Assembly: GCF_000013145.1 (NCBI RefSeq) | Contig: NC_007799.1 | Coordinates: forward strand, 310,001 to 374,000 | Length of the DNA stretch: 64,000 nt | Direction of reading: 5' to 3' | DNA from: Ehrlichia chaffeensis str. Arkansas | Lineage (GTDB): Bacteria > Pseudomonadota > Alphaproteobacteria > Rickettsiales > Anaplasmataceae | Part shown: piece by piece, positions 38,186-47,221 of the stretch | Layout: each line of letters begins with the position of its first letter | Numbering within the stretch: the first letter of the stretch is position 1 | Notes under the pieces: model-generated | The model's input: only the letters and a program-made list of their open reading frames with translations | Told to the model about the DNA's origin: nothing | Database searches by the model: none | Position numbers and translations under genes: made by a program

Positions 38186-38795
38186 AAGGAATTATCTAGA
38201 ATATATTTATCATAAAAGAAAGTATTGTTTATTGGTAAAATTTTCTGAAATGGTTTTTATATCTGATACATAGGTATGAAACATATTTCATAAACTAACA
38301 ACTGGTGGTGAAAATACTTTTATACATGTTGATATGTAGCTTAGTTTTGTTTGTTGATTAAGCTTATGAAGTCTTTTTACTTTTATAATGAGGAATTATC
38401 TAGATATATTTATCATAAAAGAATGTATTGTTTATTGGTAAAACCTTCTGAAGTGGTTTTTGGTATCTGATACATGAGTATGAAACATATTTCATAAACT
38501 AATAACTGGTGGTGAAAATATTTTTACATGTTGATATGTGCTTAGTTTTGTTTGTTGGTTAAGCTTATGAAGTCTTTTTACTTTTATAATGAGGAATTAT
38601 CTAGAATATATTTATCATAAAAAAATGTATTGTTTATTGGTAAAACCTTCTGAAGTGGTTTTTTGTATCTGATACATGAGTATGAAACATATTTCATAAA
38701 CTAACAACTGGTGGTGAAAATGCTTTTATACATGTTGATATGTAGCTTAGTTTTGTTTGTTGGTTAAGCTTATGAAGTCTTTTTACTTTTATAAT
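38186..38795. repeat. Tandem array, three copies of a 201-205 bp unit running into mnmG
   Basis: Units start at about 38186, 38390 and 38591 (aggaattatctag) and end at 38389, 38590 and 38795. The last 26 bp of each unit, starting ttatgaagtc, are identical and correspond, on the minus strand, to the final seven to eight codons and stop of mnmG. In the third unit this is the real gene end. A shorter, diverged copy of the unit end (aagctgttgagtctgta) precedes the first unit near 38163. Confidence 0.93.
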
Positions 38796-40647
38796 AACGT
38801 AAATAGATCAAAATATTAGTAATTGCTGCTGGTGTTATTCCAGGTATACGTCTTGCAGAGCCAATGGAAAGTGGCTTGATATACTCTAGTTTTTCTTGAA
38901 TTTCTTTTGATAGGCCATGGATTTGTGAAAATTCTATATTGTGTGGAATATGTGTATTTTCTTCTTCTAGAAAAGCCTTAATATCTGCATCTTGTCTGTC
39001 AAAATAAGGTGCATATTTTGCTTCTATTGCCACTTGTTCTGCAACATTTTTGTTAAATTCTTTTACTGTGTTGCATATTCTTGATACGATTTCCATATTT
39101 ATATTTGGGTGACCTAGAAGGTCGAAAATACTCCTCCTTACCCCATCTTGAGATATAGGTATATTATGCCTAGCAAGTTGTGTAGGGGTTGTTATGATAT
39201 TTTTTAAAATATTTGTTAAAGTTATTATTTCCTGTTTTTTGTTCTTTAAAATGGTATATCTTTTGGATGATACAACTGATATTTGATATCCCAGTTCTGT
39301 TAAACGTAAATCAGCATTGTCGGAACGTAACCTTAACCTATATTCTGCTCTAGATGTGAAAAGTCTGTACGGCTCAGATGTTCCTAAGGTAACTAAATCA
39401 TCTATCATCACACCAATATATGCATCACTTCTTTTTAGTATGAAAGGTTCATACTTTGAGTTGAGAGATAATGCTGCATTGATTCCAGCAATGATCCCTT
39501 GCCCTGCTGCTTCTTCATACCCAGTGGTACCATTTATTTGTCCTGCAAAGTATAGACCACTTATTTTTTTTGTTTCAAGAGTATGATATAGTTCTCTTGG
39601 ATCAATAAAATTGTATTCAACACTGTAACCACTTCTGATTATGTTGACTTTTTCTAGTCCTGGTATGGTCTTCAACATTTCATATTGTACATCGAGTGGA
39701 GATGAAGTGGTAATTCCATTAGGATAGATAATGTTAGAATCTAAGCCTTCTGGCTCTAAAAATACCTGATGACTATTACGTTCTGAAAATCTTCTTACTT
39801 TTTCTTCTATTGAAGGGCAATATCTAGGAGCCTTTATATCTTTTAGTGAATTACTTGCTGCTGCTCTGTGTAAATTATTTTTTATTACCTCATGGGTTCT
39901 AGTATTAGTTGCAGTTAAATAGCATGAAATTTGTGGTAAATCTATTGATTGTGACATATATGAAAAAGGTGATGGTTCAGAATCACCTTTTTGTTCTTGT
40001 AATCCTGAAAAATTTATACTGTTTATGTCAAGTCTTGGTGGAGTGCCAGTACGTAAGCGACCTAACTTAAAATTATATTTTTCTAACGTTTTTGCTAAAC
40101 CAATGGAAGGTTGTTCACCAAATCTACCTGCTGGAGTATTATAACTTCCTATGTGTATGGTTCCTTGTAAAAATGTACCAGTGGTTAGTATTAATTTTTT
40201 TGTGTATATTACTTGCTGATCAGATGTAATTACAGTTTCGACGGTGAATTTTTCATCTTTTTCTGTTATAGTAAAGTCTTCTACTGATGCTTCTAACACT
40301 GTTAAATTTGGATAGTTTAGTATGATATCCTGCATAGTGTTTTTATATATTTTTCTATCTGCTTGTGCTCTTGGTCCCCATACTGCTGGCCCTTTGCTCC
40401 TGTTTAATATACTAGAATTAATGCTAGCTTTATCTATGACTTTTCCCATTAAGCCATCCAGAGCGTCAACTTCTCTGACTACAGTACCTTTTGCAATTCC
40501 TCCAATGGCTGGATTGCAAGACATTTCTCCAATTGTTGATGTAGAATGTGTAATCAACAGGGTTTTTGCACCGATACGTGCTGCAGCAGCAGCTGCTTCA
40601 CACCCTGCGTGGCCTCCTCCTATAACTACTACATCATAATGATCCAT
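38770..40647 (-). CDS. mnmG: tRNA uridine-5-carboxymethylaminomethyl(34) synthase subunit MnmG
   Basis: FAD-dependent partner of MnmE (trmE) that modifies wobble uridine 34 of certain tRNAs. The FAD motif [18 protein letters not shown] is at residues 10-27. [11 protein letters not shown], the family block [22 protein letters not shown] and [16 protein letters not shown] follow, and the C-terminal helical domain ([13 protein letters not shown] type: [17 protein letters not shown]) is complete. The length of 625 aa is normal. Its last codons are part of the tandem array that follows it. Confidence 0.96.
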
Positions 40648-41148
40648 ATAAGCAGTATAATATGTTGAATACTAAGATAATGGTAGTAATTTTATTAAAA
40701 TTGTCAATAAAGTTGCATTCTAATATAAAGTTTTTATATCATAAGTTACTTAAAGATATTAAATAATTTATTGTATTTTTTTAAATTGATTGCAAATAGT
40801 ATTTTTAGCTTAATATCTAAACATATTCTCAGAAAAGAATTTTTTATAATAGTGATATTGCTGATTAGATATAAACATTGTTTAGTGGTTTTGTTAGCTT
40901 GTATTCAGTATATTAAGTGTTTTTTTGGGTTGAAGAATATATAGTTAATTATGTGTTTGTTTATGTAAGTTTATTAGATATGTTGTTGTAGATTAATAAG
41001 GTTATTTGTTACATAGAATTTAAATGAATTTTTTTAGATGTAGTTAGTAGATGTTATATCTAAAAGTTGAGGACTTGTTTACATGATTTTCAATAAATGG
41101 AGTTTAAGTGTTTACTTTTTGTGTTAAGCTAATAGTTTATATATTTTG
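40648..41148. other. Intergenic region between mnmG and purQ
   Basis: About 500 bp between divergent genes, carrying both promoters. I see no gene, RNA or tandem repeat. Confidence 0.45.
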
Positions 41149-41952
41149 ATGAAAAAAATGAAGGTCATTGTATTATCTGGATATGGTTTAAATTGTGAAG
41201 AAGAAACCCTGTTTGCTTTTGTTAAGGCAGGAGAGTTATTGTCATGTGATGTGCAGGGAAAAATAGTGCATATTAATGAAGTAATATCATGTCCTAATTT
41301 GTTGCGAGATTATAATGTACTTGCAATTCCTGGAGGTTTTTCCTATGGAGATGATACTGGTGCTGGAAATGCTTTCGCATTGAGAATTTTTCATAACTTA
41401 AGAGAAGAAATATCAGAGTTTTTGGCTGGTGATAAATTAGTAATTGGTATATGTAATGGATGTCAGATACTGATGAGATTAATATCAGATTTTGCGTGTA
41501 TAACACTTTTAAATAATTCTGTTCGACAATATCAGTGTAGATGGGTGAAAGTGAAAGTGAATTTATCAAATAATTCACCATGGTTAAAAGGATTAAATGA
41601 ATTATATATTCCAGTTGCGCATGGAGAGGGAAGGTTTTTTGTAGAAAATGTCTCTGTCATTTCTTCTATTGAGAAGAATATTGCGTTCAGGTATATTAAC
41701 AATGAAGGTAATTATGCGAATCAAGAATTTCCTTGTAATCCTAATGGGTCAGTTGCCGATATTGCTGCACTGTCTGACAATAGTGGTAAAGTATTGGTTA
41801 TGATGCCACATCCAGAGAGAGCAATGTTTTTCACACAGCAGGATAACTGGACACAGATAAAAGAACAATGTTTAAGATCTAATATTGCTTATCCTACTTA
41901 TGGAGATGGAATGAAGATTTTTTGTAATGCTGTGAAATATTTTTGCAAATGA
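41149..41952 (+). CDS. purQ: Phosphoribosylformylglycinamidine synthase, glutaminase subunit
   Basis: Class I glutamine amidotransferase that delivers ammonia to PurL. IPGGFSYGDDTGAGNAFAL is the oxyanion region, VIGICNGCQIL has the nucleophile Cys, and MMPHPERAMFF supplies the His-x-Glu of the triad. At about 267 aa it is longer than the usual 225-230 and resembles the glutaminase end of fused enzymes. ATG at 41149 was chosen over an upstream TTG; ATG at 41158 is also possible. The last 27 codons and stop are duplicated 212 bp downstream. PurL is encoded 8 kb away. Confidence 0.93.
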   Translation: MKKMKVIVLSGYGLNCEEETLFAFVKAGELLSCDVQGKIVHINEVISCPNLLRDYNVLAIPGGFSYGDDTGAGNAFALRIFHNLREEISEFLAGDKLVIGICNGCQILMRLISDFACITLLNNSVRQYQCRWVKVKVNLSNNSPWLKGLNELYIPVAHGEGRFFVENVSVISSIEKNIAFRYINNEGNYANQEFPCNPNGSVADIAALSDNSGKVLVMMPHPERAMFFTQQDNWTQIKEQCLRSNIAYPTYGDGMKIFCNAVKYFCK

Positions 41953-42286
41953 TCTAAAAGGTATTTTGTAAGTTTTAATGTTGTTGAGTTTTATCAGGTT
42001 TATCATTTTATTACTTTTATGTTTTTGGTATTACTGCATATAAAATATAAACTTATATAAACTTTTGTGGGATCGATAAGTGCTTAAGATCTAATATTGC
42101 TTATCCTACTTATGGAGATGGAATGAAGATTTTTTGTAATGCTGTGAAATATTTTTGCAAATGATCTAAAAAGTATTTTGTAAGTTTTAATGTTGTTGAT
42201 TTTTATCAGGTTTATCATTTTTATGTTTTTTTGGTATTACTGCATATACAGTATAGGCTTATATAAACTTTTGTGGGATCGAGAAA
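41869..42286. repeat. Tandem duplication of the purQ 3' end, 212-bp period
   Basis: The segment beginning tgtttaagatctaat at 41869 (inside purQ) is repeated from 42081. Each copy holds the last 27 purQ codons with the stop (41869-41952 and 42081-42164) and about 125 bp of downstream DNA. By hand count the coding tails differ at only one of 84 positions, whereas the noncoding parts carry several substitutions and indels. The second tail has no start codon and is not expected to be made. Confidence 0.95.
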
Positions 42287-42493
42287 TATGTATAAGCTAC
42301 AAGCAGTGATATATTTGTTGATTTTAGTTAACTATTTTTGATTTATGAATGTGCTATTTAGAATTTCAATGTTTTTATTGGGAACATTGTAGAATGTAGT
42401 CAAAATTTATTGTATTTTGAGATCAGGATTGTGTAAGAAATATTGTGTAAGGAATGTAGTGATGGTGAATTGTTATTGTACGATATGTAATTA

Positions 42494-43186
42494 TTATAAT
42501 AGGTTATGGGTTTTAAAGCTGTAGTGGGCATTAGATGTAACTATGACATGATCTATTAGTGTTATTCCGACATCACTGCATGCTCTGGCAAGTTGATTAG
42601 TAATTTCAATATCTGCTTTAGAAGGCTTAGCATCTCCACTGGGATGGTTGTGGGCAATAATAATGGATGTAGCTTCTAAAAATAGAGATTTTTTTATTAT
42701 TTCTCTTACATATAGAGGAGTTTGGTTTACAGTGCCTACATCTTGAGTTTCATCTGCAAGGAGTTTGTATTTTGTATTTAAATATAATATATGAAAGTTT
42801 TCTACACTGCCATTACCTATCTTTATCCTAAGATATTCTATTAACTTTTGCCATTGATTAATAATTGTGCCTTTATCAATATTTTCACGTAGAATTCTGT
42901 TTAATGCTTCTCTAATACAAAAAATTGCTGATATTGCAACTTCTCCTATACCGGATATTTGCTTGAGTTGACTGTAATCAGCAAAAAAAACTTTTGCAAA
43001 AGTTCCAAAATGTTCAATTAGCTTTTTAGCAATAGGTTTTACATCTTTTCTTGGATGTGCAGAACATAGAATTAATTCTAAAATTTCATAATCTAGTAAC
43101 CCTTTGTTTCCTTTAGATAGTAATTTTTGTCTTAGCCTTTTTCTATGTCCAATTTGTTGTTTTTGGCGTTCATCTTTGATATTCAT
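42494..43186 (-). CDS. radC: RadC-family JAB-domain protein
   Basis: A 230-aa protein with an N-terminal helix-hairpin-helix region (FADYSQLKQISGIGEVAISAI, about residues 70-90) and a C-terminal JAB/MPN metal-binding domain with HNHPSGDAKPSKADIEIT. A catalytic Glu lies upstream, so the JAMM zinc site looks intact. The family (UPF0758) was once thought to repair DNA, but its function remains unproven. It is convergent with the purQ tail duplication and divergent from groES. Confidence 0.92.
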   Translation of the reverse strand: MNIKDERQKQQIGHRKRLRQKLLSKGNKGLLDYEILELILCSAHPRKDVKPIAKKLIEHFGTFAKVFFADYSQLKQISGIGEVAISAIFCIREALNRILRENIDKGTIINQWQKLIEYLRIKIGNGSVENFHILYLNTKYKLLADETQDVGTVNQTPLYVREIIKKSLFLEATSIIIAHNHPSGDAKPSKADIEITNQLARACSDVGITLIDHVIVTSNAHYSFKTHNLL

Positions 43187-43364
43187 TAACTTACTTAAAA
43201 AATTAACTACTTAAATATCAACGATGTTTTCAGTATCAAGTCAATTGATTTTTTATGTGTTATGTAAACTGTTACAGAGTAATATAATATTTCTACTGGG
43301 TCCTATAAAGTTCTAACCTTGTAAACATTTGTGCAATATGTATTATAAAATTTATTGATTGATA

Positions 43365-43393
43365 CTTGAAATTAGATTTCTTGATATTATATA
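43365..43393 (+). promoter_or_regulatory. Candidate promoter of groESL
   Basis: CTTGAA at 43365-43370 is followed after 17 bp by TATATA at 43388-43393. The -35 box fits both sigma-70 and the heat-shock factor RpoH (CTTGAA), but the -10 box is not the CCCCAT type. No CIRCE element is visible. It lies about 60 bp ahead of the groES start. Confidence 0.4.
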
Positions 43394-43452
43394 TGATCTT
43401 AGCTAGTAGTATCTGATGCTACTGATAATTTATTTTTTTATAGAGGTAGTGT

Positions 43453-43737
43453 ATGAATCTAAATATGTTACATGATAATGTGTTGATTGAGGCTTTGGAG
43501 GAGTGTAATAGTAGTTCTCCTATACAGCTTCCTGATTCAGCTAAGAAAAAACCTACTCAAGGTAAAGTTGTGGCTGTTGGGCCAGGTGTATACAATCATA
43601 GTGGCAATATTCTTCCTATGACTATTAAAGTAGGAGATGTAGTTTTTTATCGTCAGTGGGCTGGTAATGAAATTGAATTCCACGATAAAAAATACATAGT
43701 TATGAAAGAAAGTGATATCATTGCAAAAGAAGCATAG
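43453..43737 (+). CDS. groES: Co-chaperonin GroES
   Basis: Heptameric lid of the GroEL chamber. At 94 aa it shows the beta-barrel pattern MLHDNVLIEALEE, the mobile loop (SSPIQLPDSAKKKPTQG), KVVAVGPGVYN and the C-terminal KYIVMKESDIIAKE. The ribosome binding site agagg is well placed. It is followed 100 bp later by groEL in the same direction, forming the standard operon. Confidence 0.97.
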   Translation: MNLNMLHDNVLIEALEECNSSSPIQLPDSAKKKPTQGKVVAVGPGVYNHSGNILPMTIKVGDVVFYRQWAGNEIEFHDKKYIVMKESDIIAKEA

Positions 43738-43837
43738 TCATTACATTGAGTTTAAATATGCTATACATGTGTTTTTTTGTAATAGCCTAAGTATAAGTAG
43801 TTTTAATTAATTTTTTATTAAACGGAGATTAAATAAC

Positions 43838-45490
43838 ATGGCAAATGTAGTTGTGACTGGTGAACAACTTGATAAATCAATTAGAGAAGTTGTTCGTATT
43901 TTAGAAGATGCTGTAGGATGTACGGCTGGGCCTAAGGGACTTACTGTAGCTATTGGTAAATCTTATGGAGCTCCAGAAGTTACAAAAGATGGATATAAAG
44001 TTATTAAGAGTATAAAGCCAGAGGATCCATTGGCTCTTGCTATTGCTAATATAATTACTCAGAGTGCTTCTCAATGTAATGATAAAGTTGGTGATGGAAC
44101 AACTACATGTTCTATTTTAACTGCAAAAGTTATAGAAGAAGTATCTAAAGCTAAAGCTGCTGGAGCAGATATTGTGTGTATTAAAGAAGGTGTACTAAAA
44201 GCTAAAGAGGCTGTTTTGGAAGCATTAATGTCTATGAAGCGTGAAGTGTTGTCTGAAGAAGAAATTGCACAAGTTGCTACTATTTCAGCTAATGGAGATA
44301 AGAATATAGGTAGTAAGATTGCACAATGTGTTCAAGAAGTTGGTAAAGATGGGGTTATTACAGTTGAAGAAAGTAAAGGCTTTAAAGAATTAGATGTTGA
44401 AAAAACTGATGGTATGCAGTTTGATCGTGGATACCTTTCTCCTTATTTTGTAACTAATTCAGAAAAGATGTTAGTGGAATTTGAAAATCCTTATATCTTA
44501 CTAACAGAGAAAAAACTTAATATCATACAACCTATATTACCAATTTTGGAAAATGTGGCTAGATCAGGAAGACCTCTTTTAATTATTGCAGAAGATGTGG
44601 AAGGTGAAGCACTTAGCACTCTCGTTTTAAATAAATTGCGCGGTGGGTTACATGTAGCAGCAGTTAAAGCGCCAGGGTTTGGTGATAGAAGAAAAGATAT
44701 GTTAGGTGATATTGCTATTTTAACTGGAGCTAAACATGTAATAAGTGATGATCTTGCAATAAAAATGGAAGATCTAACTTTAGCTGAATTAGGTACTGCT
44801 AAAAATATACGTATTACAAAAGATACTACTACTATTATCGGTAGTGTAGATAATAGTTCTGCTAATGTACAAAGTAGAATTAATCAAATTAAAATGCAAA
44901 TTGAAGCTTCTACATCAGATTATGACAAAGAAAAATTAAGAGAGCGTTTAGCTAAGCTATCAGGTGGTGTTGCTGTATTGAAAGTTGGTGGGTCTAGTGA
45001 AGTTGAAGTTAAAGAACGTAAAGACCGTGTTGAAGATGCTTTACACGCAACTAGAGCTGCTGTTGAAGAAGGTGTTGTACCAGGAGGTGGTGCTGCATTA
45101 TTATATACATTATCAGTTCTTGAAAACTTGAAGAGTAAAAATGATGATGAACAATTAGGTATTAATATTGTAAAACGCGCTTTACAAGCTCCTATTAAAC
45201 GTATCATTAAAAACTCTGGATCAGAAAATGCTCCATGTGTTATTGCTCATTTGTTAAAACAAAATGATAAAGAGCTTATTTTTAATGTTGATACAATGAA
45301 TTTTGCAAATGCTTTTACTTCTGGGGTTATTGATCCACTGAAGGTAGTGCGTATAGCATTTGATTTTGCTGTATCTCTTGCAGCAGTATTTATGACTCTA
45401 AATGCTATTGTAGTAGATGTACCATCTAAAGATGATGCTAATGCTGGTGCTGGAGGCATGGGAGGCATGGGAGGTATGGGAGGATTCTAA
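43838..45490 (+). CDS. groEL: Chaperonin GroEL
   Basis: ATP-driven protein-folding chamber. The nucleotide site has [11 protein letters not shown] and DGTTTCSIL, and the chaperonin signature is the block [12 protein letters not shown]. The length of 550 aa is normal. The tail ends in [11 protein letters not shown], the usual flexible Gly-Met repeat. CGGAG lies upstream of the ATG. In Ehrlichia GroEL is among the most abundant proteins and a common phylogenetic marker, so this gene would allow species assignment. Confidence 0.98.
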   Translation: MANVVVTGEQLDKSIREVVRILEDAVGCTAGPKGLTVAIGKSYGAPEVTKDGYKVIKSIKPEDPLALAIANIITQSASQCNDKVGDGTTTCSILTAKVIEEVSKAKAAGADIVCIKEGVLKAKEAVLEALMSMKREVLSEEEIAQVATISANGDKNIGSKIAQCVQEVGKDGVITVEESKGFKELDVEKTDGMQFDRGYLSPYFVTNSEKMLVEFENPYILLTEKKLNIIQPILPILENVARSGRPLLIIAEDVEGEALSTLVLNKLRGGLHVAAVKAPGFGDRRKDMLGDIAILTGAKHVISDDLAIKMEDLTLAELGTAKNIRITKDTTTIIGSVDNSSANVQSRINQIKMQIEASTSDYDKEKLRERLAKLSGGVAVLKVGGSSEVEVKERKDRVEDALHATRAAVEEGVVPGGGAALLYTLSVLENLKSKNDDEQLGINIVKRALQAPIKRIIKNSGSENAPCVIAHLLKQNDKELIFNVDTMNFANAFTSGVIDPLKVVRIAFDFAVSLAAVFMTLNAIVVDVPSKDDANAGAGGMGGMGGMGGF

Positions 45491-45519
45491 TTAATAGATA
45501 ATCTTCTATATTGACTAAT

Positions 45520-45560
45520 GGGGTAAAGTCTTTTAAGACTTTGCCCCCTTCTTTTAGTTT
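45520..45560 (+). terminator. Rho-independent terminator of groESL
   Basis: A stem of 13 bp (ggggtaaagtctt against aagactttgcccc, one G-T wobble) with a very short loop is followed by ccttctttta, about 30 bp after the groEL stop. It is the clearest intrinsic terminator in the window. Confidence 0.88.
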
Positions 45561-46146
45561 ATGTTTTTCAAATATATTGCCTATGTAATAACAAAAAGAC
45601 TGCTATAGTTTATTATATGTTGTGTCAAATATGTAAAATGTTTTGGCTATTCTTTATTTTTATAATGTCGTTAAACTTATTGTTCTATAATTGTATTTGT
45701 TCTCTATTTAGCGTTGCATAAAGTATAAACATTTTGCTTGCGCCTAATCTGTGGTAGTGGCTTGCTTTTTGATTATATGTTAGTTAATAAACATTATTCG
45801 GTAAAAGTATAGTGTGATATTATTATAAGCTTTTCAGATTTGTACTATGTGTAATATAAGTGATTAGCATAGTTATACAAAATATATGGTAACAGTCTGT
45901 TTCTGTTCCTGTAAAAGAAAAATATGATCGTTTACCTTAGTTTAGCATAAGAACTTATTTAATAAGAGATTGATTGACATGTTGAAAATCTGTCTTGATT
46001 GTTATGAAATAAAGTATAGTAGGGTTAATTTACTAAAGCGAACCAGAATTAATATTATCTTTAATCTATTCTATATTGTAAAATAAGATTGTTATATATA
46101 TGCTTGATTGTATTGTACAGAATGCTAATTTTGCTAGGAAAAAGAG
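45561..46146. other. Intergenic region after groEL
   Basis: About 590 bp between the groESL terminator and the convergent SDR gene. A slightly GC-richer stretch at 45710-45765 stands out, but I cannot fold it into a known RNA. I see no gene or repeat. Confidence 0.4.
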
Positions 46147-46875
46147 CTAGCATTCATCTTCTGATCCTATTTTATAAATCTGTCCTGTAACATTGCATTG
46201 ATTAGATGATAGTTCAATGAATTTGTCAGTAAAATTTTCTGGAAGGACTGATTGTGCAGTTTCTTTTATTGGTAGTGCTTGAGCGTATATATCATTGTCC
46301 ATTAGTGATGGATATACCATGTTAACACATAATTTGCTATGCTTTGTTTCTGTAGCATATATTCTTAGCATTGTTTCTAAAGCAGCTTTGCTTGATGCAT
46401 ATGTGCTCCAATATGGATATCTAGATGGTGATTGTGTGACCTCAGAAGTAACAGCAATTACCCTACCAGCTGGGGAAAGTTTAAGTAATGGATCAAAGTA
46501 TTTTATTAAATGCCAGTTAGCTATAAAATTTATATCCATTATCCTTTTCCATGTATCATATTCATAATCTTGTGTAGGGCTAAGATCTCCTACCACTGCT
46601 GCGTTTAATATTAATATATCTATATTTTTAAACTTATTGCCTATAGACATTGCAAAATTTTTTATTGTATCGAAATCCTGAAGATCAACTGCTGCTAACA
46701 TTGCATCACCTCCTAACTCTTTTATAGAGTCATATACAGCATTTAATTTATTAATATTCTTAGCTACTAAGATAAGGCAAGCTCCTTCTTTAGCAAATCT
46801 TTTTGCAACAGCTGAACCTATGCTTCCAGAAGCACCTGTAATTATTGCTACTTTACCTGCTAATTGTTTTTCCAT
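46147..46875 (-). CDS. Short-chain dehydrogenase/reductase
   Basis: A classical SDR of about 242 aa. The cofactor motif TGASGSIGSAV is near the N-terminus, NAAVVG follows the fourth strand, VTSEVTQSP carries the catalytic Ser, and YASSKAA gives the Tyr-x3-Lys pair. The substrate is unknown; family members act on sugars, lipids or quinones. The ATG at 46875 was chosen because AGGG lies six bases before it; an in-frame ATG at 46890 would add five residues. The gene is divergent from clpB. Confidence 0.85.
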   Translation of the reverse strand: MEKQLAGKVAIITGASGSIGSAVAKRFAKEGACLILVAKNINKLNAVYDSIKELGGDAMLAAVDLQDFDTIKNFAMSIGNKFKNIDILILNAAVVGDLSPTQDYEYDTWKRIMDINFIANWHLIKYFDPLLKLSPAGRVIAVTSEVTQSPSRYPYWSTYASSKAALETMLRIYATETKHSKLCVNMVYPSLMDNDIYAQALPIKETAQSVLPENFTDKFIELSSNQCNVTGQIYKIGSEDEC

Positions 46876-47221
46876 ACAGTACCCTATCATCTTTTGATAT
46901 TCAGATGATAAGCAGTATCAATTAAGTTGGCAAGCAAAACAGTAGAACGTGTAAATTGTAGATATTCAATTTACTGCTAGTAGAGAATTTAGTTAATGTT
47001 TGATTATGATAGATATTCTATAAAAATGTTAATATATTATTGTTATTAGTTATATGTATTACTTACATTAAGATGATGGATTTATTATAAGATACTTATA
47101 CTATCTGTATTGGCATATAGTTATTAATAAAAAAATATCTTAGTAATAAAATTATAAAAACACCTTTAATTTTTATAAATAATGTTTATATGTAAGTTAG
47201 ATCATTTAGGTGAGGCTAGTT
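46876..47221. other. Intergenic region between the SDR gene and clpB
   Basis: About 345 bp, carrying promoters for two divergent genes. No clear heat-shock consensus could be picked out for clpB. Confidence 0.4.

Noticed and set aside
45710-45765. Possible small RNA after groEL
   Set aside because: Slightly higher GC but no stable fold, promoter or known RNA motif could be found by eye.
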